Assembly: GCA_964619785.1 (NCBI GenBank) | Contig: CAZUGH010000026.1 | Coordinates: 1 to 22,387, forward strand | Source: CAZUGH01 sp964619785 | GTDB lineage: Bacteria; Bacillota; Clostridia; Lachnospirales; Lachnospiraceae | Direction of reading: 5' to 3' | DNA: 22,387 bases | Part shown: positions 16,878 to 22,387 of the stretch, piece after piece | Numbering within the stretch: position 1 is the stretch's first letter | How the letters are laid out: every line of letters starts with the position of its first letter | The notes under the pieces: model-generated | Seen by the model: only the letters and a program-made list of their open reading frames with translations | Databases searched by the model: none | What the model was told of the DNA's origin: nothing | Made by a program: the position numbers and the translations under genes

Positions 16878-16906
16878 ATTGTAGCACTGATTCTTTTACA
16901 TTTCAA
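16878..16906 (-). promoter_or_regulatory. Promoter of araD
   Basis: On the - strand TTGAAA (16906-16901), a 17-base spacer and TACAAT (16883-16878) lie about 33 bases ahead of the ATG. Confidence 0.75.
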
Positions 16907-16911
16907 TGAAA
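16901..16911. promoter_or_regulatory. Small inverted repeat between divergent promoters, possible operator
   Basis: TTTCA-A-TGAAA is a perfect 5+5 inverted repeat. It covers the araD -35 box and ends one base before the -35 box of the AEC gene, so a bound regulator could act on both. The repeat is short and could arise by chance. Confidence 0.35.
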
Positions 16912-16912
16912 C

Positions 16913-16941
16913 TTGCCACATTCACACAACCTTGCTATACT
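16913..16941 (+). promoter_or_regulatory. Promoter of the AEC transporter gene
   Basis: TTGCCA (16913-16918), a 17-base spacer and TATACT (16936-16941), with TGC ahead making an extended -10. The implied transcript starts near 16948, which rules out the upstream in-frame start at 16932 and supports the TTG at 16974. Confidence 0.78.
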
Positions 16942-16973
16942 TATTTTATAATTTTCGACAGGAGGTCCTCCCT

Positions 16974-17915
16974 TTGGACAACTTTATCTATAGTATTAAT
17001 GCCACTCTTCCCATCTTCGTTCTCATGATTCTGGGAAAATTCCTTTATAAAGTAAAGATTATCAACGAGCCATTTGCCAAGGCTGCAGACAAATTTGTAT
17101 TCTATGCAGCACTTCCGGCGCTTGTATTTCGTGATCTGAGTGAAGCAGATATATCGCACGGTTTTGATGGTCGATTCGTCCTCTATTGCGCGATTACCAC
17201 CACTGTTGTGATTTTACTGATTTGGGGGCTTACGGAGATTTTCATGAAAAATGAATCCATGAAAGGTGCTTTCGTCCAAGCTTCCTACCGAAGCAGCGCC
17301 GCCATCCTGGGGCTGGCATTTATCGACAACATGTTTCACGGTGCTGGCATGGCACCACTGATGATACTCGGCGCCGTTCCGTTGTTCAACATCTTTTCCG
17401 TTATCATACTAACAATCAAAGGAGACACCTCAGGGCAGAAACCAGATATTAAATCCACTCTCATTAGCATTTGCAAAAACCCGATTCTGATTGGAATCGT
17501 TGTCTCACTTCCTTTTTGTTTTTTCCAGATTCAGTTACCAGCTTTCTTGTCAAAGACGGTAAATAATTTAGCATCTACCGCTACCCCTCTTGCTCTCCTA
17601 TCAATCGGAGCCACATTCCAGGGACGTAAAGCGATACAAAAACTGAAGCCAACGGTCATTGCAACATTGATCAAGCTCTTTGCACTCGTTGCCATCTTCC
17701 TGCCAATTGCTATCTGGCTCGGATTCCGCAATCAGGAACTCGTAGCAGCACTCATTATGTTAGGTTCTCCTGCCACACCATCATGCTATATTATGGTCAA
17801 AAACACAAACAATGATGCCGTTCTAACTTCCAGCATCATTGTCTTAACTACCTTATTCTCGTCTGTGTCCTTAACCTTCTGGATTTATCTGCTTCGTTCC
17901 ATGGGTTATATATAA
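16974..17915 (+). CDS. AEC-family (auxin efflux carrier-like) transporter
   Basis: A 313-residue integral membrane protein with about ten hydrophobic segments in two inverted halves, as in bacterial AEC members such as malate or organic-anion carriers. Typical features are the N-terminal INATLPIFVLMILGKF, the mid-protein VQASYRSSAAILGLAF and the last-third LGSPATPSCYIM. The start is TTG at 16974, seven bases after AGGAGGT (16960-16966) and downstream of the predicted transcription start. The substrate cannot be read from sequence; divergence from araD hints at a sugar-derived acid, as inference only. Its last ten bases overlap the convergent PHP gene. Confidence 0.88.
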   Translation: MDNFIYSINATLPIFVLMILGKFLYKVKIINEPFAKAADKFVFYAALPALVFRDLSEADISHGFDGRFVLYCAITTTVVILLIWGLTEIFMKNESMKGAFVQASYRSSAAILGLAFIDNMFHGAGMAPLMILGAVPLFNIFSVIILTIKGDTSGQKPDIKSTLISICKNPILIGIVVSLPFCFFQIQLPAFLSKTVNNLASTATPLALLSIGATFQGRKAIQKLKPTVIATLIKLFALVAIFLPIAIWLGFRNQELVAALIMLGSPATPSCYIMVKNTNNDAVLTSSIIVLTTLFSSVSLTFWIYLLRSMGYI

Positions 17916-18619
17916 TGTCGCATGTGAGACAGGAAATCTGCAATCTCACGTTTTCCTTCTCTCGTCATCCCAGGCTCATTAATATCTTGTAGATAGTGTG
18001 CATCTGAATCCGATATAATCTGACATTGGCACAGATAGGGATTGGTCTTTTGAAATACATGTAATTGCTTCATGTCCCGTACCTCCGCAATCGTAAATCG
18101 ACTGTCGGGAGGGACAAATCCCAGATTGCCAAAAAGGCTATTTGCCTGCTTATCGATATGCGCAGGAATCATCACACCGTGAAATTGCTCCATCAAATCA
18201 AATACCTGATCAAAGGAAATCGATGTCGCATTAATCAATAACTTCTCGCGACTTCCAATCACCTCGTCCTTGGCATTACATATCTGTTGTTTACCAAAAA
18301 TCTGCTCATCATTGCGTATATTCATCAATCTCTCGTAGACGTATCCATCGAACTCCAGTGCATCTCGCAGTGTTTCAAAAAGACACACGACATGAACCTC
18401 TTCCGTCGTTGTCAGTTCCATCCCCGGAATCACCATTACACCATATTCATTGCCAAGTGCCATCGCCGCTTCACAGTTTAGACAGCTATTATGGTCCGTG
18501 ACAGCAATCACATCCAGCCCTTTCAAAGCCGCCATTCCCACGATATTACCTGGTGTCATATCCTCATCTCCACAAGGAGACAAACAGGAATGAATGTGTA
18601 AATCATAGGTCAATGCCAT
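17906..18619 (-). CDS. PHP-domain metal-dependent phosphoesterase
   Basis: A 237-residue PHP-family protein. Metal-site motifs: HIHSCLSPCGDED at residues 8-20, AVTDHNS near 40, GMELTT near 66, HVVCLF near 76, PAHIDK near 152 and SDAHYL near 200. Related proteins hydrolyse phosphoesters such as phosphoadenosine phosphates or short nucleotides. GAGGTGGAAGT precedes ATG at 18619. It is the last gene of a five-gene - strand cluster with a sensory hydrogenase, an arrangement known in clostridia, so it may make or destroy a small-molecule signal. That role is inference. Confidence 0.85.
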   Translation of the reverse strand: MALTYDLHIHSCLSPCGDEDMTPGNIVGMAALKGLDVIAVTDHNSCLNCEAAMALGNEYGVMVIPGMELTTTEEVHVVCLFETLRDALEFDGYVYERLMNIRNDEQIFGKQQICNAKDEVIGSREKLLINATSISFDQVFDLMEQFHGVMIPAHIDKQANSLFGNLGFVPPDSRFTIAEVRDMKQLHVFQKTNPYLCQCQIISDSDAHYLQDINEPGMTREGKREIADFLSHMRHYI

Positions 18620-18640
18620 ACTTCCACCTCACAGTTCATT

Positions 18641-18970
18641 CTACAAAAGCTCTGCGACCTTCTGTGCTGATTCAAATACGGGCTCCTCTGTTGCCAAAAC
18701 TGTGATGCCTTCCATCTTCCCTTTATTCAATGCCGCATCATCTAACCTCGTACCCTCTGCTAGGATGATACACGCACACTCTGTCAATGTTGCAACCGCC
18801 AATGTATTCATATTGGCCATCACCGTAACCCATGCAGCACCAGCTGGTGCTTTTGACATCGCAATACTGAGTAAGTCACAGCAAAATGGTTTTGTGATTA
18901 CCTGGTCTACCTCTTCGCCTTCATGAATGAGGGTAAAAATCTTACTGTCTATCAAATCTTTAATTGTCAT
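18641..18970 (-). CDS. DRTGG-domain protein (second of the cluster)
   Basis: A 109-residue protein covering one DRTGG-like domain: MTIKDLIDSKIF, a variable middle, AWVTVMANMNTLAVAT, then CIILAEGTRLDDAALNKG and GITVLATEEP. DRTGG domains occur alone or beside CBS and AAA domains and probably bind a ligand; function is unknown. The ATG at 18970 lies inside the last codons of the hydrogenase-like gene (11-base overlap) with GGAGGG upstream. It is related in fold to the first gene of the cluster, suggesting they pair or sense together. Confidence 0.8.
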   Translation of the reverse strand: MTIKDLIDSKIFTLIHEGEEVDQVITKPFCCDLLSIAMSKAPAGAAWVTVMANMNTLAVATLTECACIILAEGTRLDDAALNKGKMEGITVLATEEPVFESAQKVAELL

Positions 18971-20249
18971 TGTTATTCCCTCCTAATAAAGAAAATTCAT
19001 CGGTCAGTTTGTCAACAAACTCACGAAGCAAGTGAACACAGTCTCGCTGCGTTGCCACACCACGAACAATATCTTCCGCTAGTGCCTTGCACGTCGGCGC
19101 TCCGCACGCTCCGCAATCTAGTCCCGGGAACTTCTCTAGAAGCTCTTCAACCTGAGACATACGCTGAATGCTTTCTTTCATATTATCACCCAGCTTGAAC
19201 ACGGGCTCATATTCAACCTTTTGGTTCCAATGCACCATCTCAGATGGTACTTCGATACGGTTGCAAGCAATCGGCATATATTTACGTAAGTGCTTTAATT
19301 TCACTTTGGCAACGTATGGATTTTCCACAGTAAGAACTCCACCAACGCAGCCTCCGCTACATGCATTCAACTCGATAAATTCCAGATTGGTGAACTTCTG
19401 ATCCTCTAAATCTTCCAATACACGAATTACATTTTCTATCCCATCTGCTGCCAGATAGCTGTCTGTCAACAGACCGCCAGCTTCTCCGCCGCTTCCACCC
19501 CAGCTGATTCCGATTTTCCCACTGATAGCAAGCTCTTCGATATCATCGCCCACCTTGCTCATCTCATGAACAAGCTTAGGATACACTTCCTTAATCGCAA
19601 AGACACCATCCACCTGACTCTTCTCTATGCCAAGCGGTGACTTAATCGCCGTCACCTTAGCAGGACATGGTGAGATAAAGATAATTCCAATCTTCTCAGA
19701 TGGCAAGCCGGTACGCTCCATCGCTTCCTTACGTGCCAGTTCGGCAGCTAGGTCAACCGGTGCCTGAATCGGCAATAAATGCTCGAGAAGATTTGGAAAG
19801 CGCACACGTATCAGCCGAACCACAGAAGGGCAAGCCGTACTAATCAGCGGCCACTGCTCTTCATGTGCTTCTACATACTTACGTGTCTGTGCGGAAATAA
19901 TCTCAGCCGCGCCGCTCACCTCATATACATGGTCAAATCCCATACGTAAAAGCGCTGTCAATAAAATATTGACATCTTCGAGATTATTCACCTGCGCATA
20001 AAGAGATGGTGCAGGCAGCGCTACTGTATACTCAAATTCATTCATCAAATCCATCGAATCATAAGTTGCTTTCTTCGCATGATGTGGACAGATACGTATA
20101 CACTCACCACAGTCAATACAAAATTCATTCTTAATTACTGCTTTTCCGTTATGTACCCGAATCGCCTGTGTCGGACAACGCTTAATGCAGTTAATGCACC
20201 CCATACATAGGTCTTCGTCTAAACGAACGGACTTCGTAAACTTATCCAT
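18960..20249 (-). CDS. Putative sensory [FeFe]-hydrogenase-like protein (HydS, group D type)
   Basis: A 429-residue iron-sulfur protein. Residues 15-25 and 44-54 hold two ferredoxin-type CxxCxxCxxxCP sites. An H-cluster domain follows: Cys140 in STACPSVV, Cys195 in ISPCPAKV, and Cys297/Cys301 in LNACSGGCVGG match the four H-cluster ligands of [FeFe]-hydrogenases. The neighbouring proton-relay cysteine of catalytic enzymes (first C of TSCCP) is Ala139. The C-terminus carries a further Fe-S site with CxxCx4Cx16C spacing (CGACGAPTC ... RDC, near residues 378-402). By family knowledge the Ala exchange and lack of a PAS domain fit putatively sensory group D proteins. Neighbours (RsbW-like, DRTGG, PHP) suit a redox or H2 signalling role. 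No maturation or catalytic hydrogenase genes are in view. Confidence 0.85.
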   Translation of the reverse strand: MDKFTKSVRLDEDLCMGCINCIKRCPTQAIRVHNGKAVIKNEFCIDCGECIRICPHHAKKATYDSMDLMNEFEYTVALPAPSLYAQVNNLEDVNILLTALLRMGFDHVYEVSGAAEIISAQTRKYVEAHEEQWPLISTACPSVVRLIRVRFPNLLEHLLPIQAPVDLAAELARKEAMERTGLPSEKIGIIFISPCPAKVTAIKSPLGIEKSQVDGVFAIKEVYPKLVHEMSKVGDDIEELAISGKIGISWGGSGGEAGGLLTDSYLAADGIENVIRVLEDLEDQKFTNLEFIELNACSGGCVGGVLTVENPYVAKVKLKHLRKYMPIACNRIEVPSEMVHWNQKVEYEPVFKLGDNMKESIQRMSQVEELLEKFPGLDCGACGAPTCKALAEDIVRGVATQRDCVHLLREFVDKLTDEFSLLGGNNNDN

Positions 20250-20265
20250 TCTGTCAGCGCCCCCT

Positions 20266-20691
20266 TTAGCTAATATATACCTTCATCGTTACCGTCGTAC
20301 CTTCTCCGACTACTGTCTCTAGTTTCATCTCGTCCGTATATTTCTTCATATTCGGCAGGCCCATCCCTGCCCCAAATCCAAGATTTCTAACATTGTCGGG
20401 AGCTGTTGAGAATCCCGCCTGCATCGCACGATCAATATCTTCAATTCCCGGTCCTCTGTCCGCTAATACCATCGTAATATCTTCTGGTGAAATCTCAACA
20501 TCGATTCTGCCCCCATCCGCATGAATCACCATATTGATCTCGCCCTCGTACATAGCAATCGCTACCTTGCGTACAGACTCTGGCGATACACCCATCTGCT
20601 TTAACTTGCTCTTAAGGTCGCTCGATGCCTCGCCAGCACGAGTAAAGTCTTCTCCATCTACCTGATAGGTCAGTTTAATTGTCTCGCTCAT
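20266..20691 (-). CDS. RsbW-like GHKL ATPase / anti-sigma-factor-type kinase
   Basis: A 141-residue HATPase-fold protein. The ATP pocket shows YEGEINMVIHA (N-box like), LADRGPGIEDIDRAM (G1) and FGAGMGLPNMKKYTD (G2). Small proteins of this type act as anti-sigma factors or serine kinases of anti-anti-sigma factors (RsbW, SpoIIAB). The start is ATG at 20691, nine bases after GGGGAGG; the longer frame to 20739 lies within the preceding gene. It ends 16 bases before the hydrogenase-like gene. Probably the signal-output part of the cluster, though no sigma factor or STAS partner is encoded here. Confidence 0.88.
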   Translation of the reverse strand: MSETIKLTYQVDGEDFTRAGEASSDLKSKLKQMGVSPESVRKVAIAMYEGEINMVIHADGGRIDVEISPEDITMVLADRGPGIEDIDRAMQAGFSTAPDNVRNLGFGAGMGLPNMKKYTDEMKLETVVGEGTTVTMKVYIS

Positions 20692-21037
20692 AATCGGCAC
20701 CTCCCCGTAGTCCACTCTCGTATAGCATTCCACAGGCACTGAACATGCGGTGACCTGTTACAAGAATCGGAATCTGCCGCTCGTGTGCCAGATTCATCAT
20801 CGTCTCATCTGGCATCTTGCCTCGTACAAAAACAATACAAACAATGTCCATCATCTCAGCTGTACGGATAACCTGTGGATTACAAAGCCCCGTTAATAAA
20901 ACGGCCTGCTCCTTCAAAAATGCCAGCACATCACTCATCATATCCGAACCACATGCCGTTTGAACTTCTCGGTCTAAGTATTCTTCTCCACATGCAATTC
21001 TAGCCCCCAAGATATCGCGTATTTCTCTCACCTTCAT
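20675..21037 (-). CDS. DRTGG-domain protein (first of the cluster)
   Basis: A 120-residue protein with a single DRTGG-like domain: MKVREIRDILGARIACGEEY at the N-terminus, AVLLTGLCNPQVIRTAEMMD in the middle and IPILVTGHRMFSACGMLYE at the end. ATG at 21037 has GAGGTG upstream; the frame reaches 21070 but without an SD. Its 3' end overlaps the RsbW-like gene by 17 bases, so the two are translationally coupled. Likely a ligand- or partner-binding module of the sensory cluster; it heads the operon. Confidence 0.82.
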   Translation of the reverse strand: MKVREIRDILGARIACGEEYLDREVQTACGSDMMSDVLAFLKEQAVLLTGLCNPQVIRTAEMMDIVCIVFVRGKMPDETMMNLAHERQIPILVTGHRMFSACGMLYESGLRGGADYERDN

Positions 21038-21082
21038 AAGCACACCTCTTTCTGCATCTACACATGCCATTAGTATATCTCA

Positions 21083-21111
21083 ATTTTACCATTATCAGGA
21101 ATAAAATCCAA
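21083..21111 (-). promoter_or_regulatory. Possible promoter of the sensory hydrogenase cluster
   Basis: On the - strand TTGGAT (21111-21106), 17 bases and TAAAAT (21088-21083). An alternative -10 TATACT lies at 21077-21072. Neither is a strong match. Confidence 0.35.
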
Positions 21112-21124
21112 TCAATATTTTCAG

Positions 21125-21154
21125 TTGCGGGGGAAATCTATAGTGTGTTACAAT
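21125..21154 (+). promoter_or_regulatory. Promoter of the PurF-like gene
   Basis: TTGCGG (21125-21130), an 18-base spacer and TACAAT (21149-21154), with TGT ahead of the -10. It lies about 43 bases upstream of the ATG. Confidence 0.5.
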
Positions 21155-21197
21155 TATGGATGGAAAAAGAGACTAGCTATGAAAGGATTATGTGAAT

Positions 21198-22387
21198 ATG
21201 GGCGGATTTTTTGCTGTAGCCTCGAAAGAGGATTGTGTATTTGACTTATTTTTTGGAACGGACTATCATTCCCATTTAGGAACCAGACGAGGTGGTATGG
21301 CAGTTTACGGAGAACGCGGATTTGACCGTGCTATCCACAATATTGAGAATTCTCCTTTTCGAACCAAGTTTGAAAAGGATGTGAATAAGATGACAGGGCG
21401 AATGGGTGTTGGCTGTATCTCTGACTTTGAACCACAGCCACTAATCGTTCGTTCCCATCATGGAACCTATTCCATTACTACAGTCGGCAAAATCAACAAT
21501 GCTGACCAAATTGTTGATAAGATTTTCAAGGATGGTAACACCCATTTTCTCGAGATGAGTGGAGGCGAGATTAATGCTACCGAATTAGTCGCCGCCATCA
21601 TCAACCAGCGTGAGAATCTAGTCGAAGGTATCCAATATGCACAGGAGCTTATTGACGGTTCTATGACCATGCTGCTTCTAACACCGAAAGCAATCTATGC
21701 TGCTAGAGACCGTCTAGGCCGAACTCCTGTTGCGATTGGACGTAAGGAAAATGCGTTCTGCGCTGCTTTTGAGAGTTTTGCATACCTCAATCTCGGCTAT
21801 GAAGATTATAAAGAACTAGGACCTGGAGAAGTCGTTGCCATCACACCGGAATCCGTTGTGACACTCGCTGCACCAGGAACAGATATGAAGATTTGTACGT
21901 TTCTTTGGGTTTATTACGGATACCCTTCCTCATCCTATGAGGGAGTCAGCGTAGAAGAGATGCGTTATAACTGCGGTAAGCTCTTAGCTTCTCGTGATCA
22001 TGTAAAACCAGATATCGTCGCTGGTGTTCCCGACTCAGGAACGGCTCATGCCATCGGATATGCCAACGCTTCCGGGATTCCATTTTCCCGTCCGTTTATT
22101 AAATATACACCAACCTGGCCTCGTTCCTTTATGCCAACGATGCAAGAGAAACGAAACCTCATTGCCAAGATGAAACTAATTCCAGTCCACGACTTAATAA
22201 AGGATAGAAGTCTCCTTCTCATCGATGACTCTATCGTTCGTGGAACACAGCTTCGTGAAACAACAGAATTTTTATACCAGCGTGGTGCCAAGGAAGTTCA
22301 TATTCGACCTGCCTGCCCACCATTATTGTACGGTTGTAAATACCTGAACTTCTCACGTTCCACCTCTGAGATGGATTTGATTACCCG
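21198..22387 (+). CDS. Amidophosphoribosyltransferase (PurF) paralogue lacking the catalytic cysteine, 3' truncated by the window
   Basis: About 396 codons are open to the window end. The N-terminal half aligns with a PurF glutaminase domain (MGGFFAVASKEDC, HLGTRRGGMAVYG, RDRLGRTPVAIG). The C-terminal half is a type I phosphoribosyltransferase with AGVPDSGTAHAIGYA and the PRPP motif LLLIDDSIVRGTQ near residue 345. Genuine PurF needs an N-terminal Cys as nucleophile; here the position is Gly2, and the usual RYST and HNGN pocket segments are replaced (GVGCISDFEPQPL, TVGKINN). It may use free ammonia, or have another role. AAAGGA ends 10 bases before the ATG at 21198. Divergent from the hydrogenase cluster. 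Confidence 0.88.
   Translation, partial: MGGFFAVASKEDCVFDLFFGTDYHSHLGTRRGGMAVYGERGFDRAIHNIENSPFRTKFEKDVNKMTGRMGVGCISDFEPQPLIVRSHHGTYSITTVGKINNADQIVDKIFKDGNTHFLEMSGGEINATELVAAIINQRENLVEGIQYAQELIDGSMTMLLLTPKAIYAARDRLGRTPVAIGRKENAFCAAFESFAYLNLGYEDYKELGPGEVVAITPESVVTLAAPGTDMKICTFLWVYYGYPSSSYEGVSVEEMRYNCGKLLASRDHVKPDIVAGVPDSGTAHAIGYANASGIPFSRPFIKYTPTWPRSFMPTMQEKRNLIAKMKLIPVHDLIKDRSLLLIDDSIVRGTQLRETTEFLYQRGAKEVHIRPACPPLLYGCKYLNFSRSTSEMDLIT

Noticed and set aside
1..22387. CRISPR arrays, tRNA or rRNA genes, complete insertion sequences
   Set aside because: No regularly spaced direct repeats, no tRNA/rRNA signatures and no transposase frames were seen.

Overview
The window looks like a chromosomal segment of a low-to-mid G+C Firmicute of class Clostridia, most likely Lachnospiraceae. 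The grounds are strong AGGAGG ribosome binding sites, TTG/GTG starts, a fructose operon of the DeoR-type fruR-fruK-fruA kind, a putative sensory [FeFe]-hydrogenase cluster with RsbW-like, DRTGG and PHP proteins, and an atypical PurF paralogue typical of anaerobes. A run of exactly 100 N (9873-9972) flanked by an identical 55-bp sequence shows a draft scaffold, possibly metagenome-derived. The genus cannot be fixed from the sequence alone.

Layout. 1-61: tail of an unidentified + strand gene, then a shared terminator. 99-1214 (-): membrane-anchored metallophosphoesterase. 1363-3565 (+): polar amino-acid ABC importer made of a fused binding-protein/permease and a GlnQ-type ATPase, closed by a strong terminator. 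3625-4054: a gene-free, roughly 420-bp imperfect palindrome built around repeated TATACCCCG motifs. 4072-7961 (-): sbcD-sbcC, the nuclease pair that acts on hairpin and palindromic DNA. 8160-10349 (-): a wrecked hybrid sensor histidine kinase (dCache, PAS x3, HisKA, receiver tail) with three internal deletions/frame changes plus the scaffold gap. 10446-11708 (+): AGCS-family amino acid:cation symporter. 11680-15267 (-): fruR-fruK-fruA fructose operon with a clear promoter and a triple-decamer candidate operator. 15423-16845 (-): araD and a downstream conserved protein of unknown function with a nuclease-like core. 16974-17915 (+): AEC-family transporter, divergent from araD. 17906-21037 (-): DRTGG protein, RsbW-like ATPase, putative sensory [FeFe]-hydrogenase, second DRTGG protein, PHP phosphoesterase. 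21198-end (+): amidophosphoribosyltransferase paralogue without the glutaminase nucleophile, cut by the window edge.

How the genes work together. The fru operon imports and phosphorylates fructose to fructose-1-phosphate and then to fructose-1,6-bisphosphate under FruR control. The ABC importer and the AGCS symporter bring in amino acids. The five-gene hydrogenase-like cluster is probably a redox or H2-sensing signalling module rather than a catabolic hydrogenase, because the H-cluster ligands are present but the usual proton-relay cysteine is alanine, and no hydABC or hydEFG genes lie in the window. The strongest candidates for something undescribed are the palindromic element next to sbcCD, the sensory hydrogenase module, the glutaminase-dead PurF paralogue and the ExQ-motif protein behind araD.
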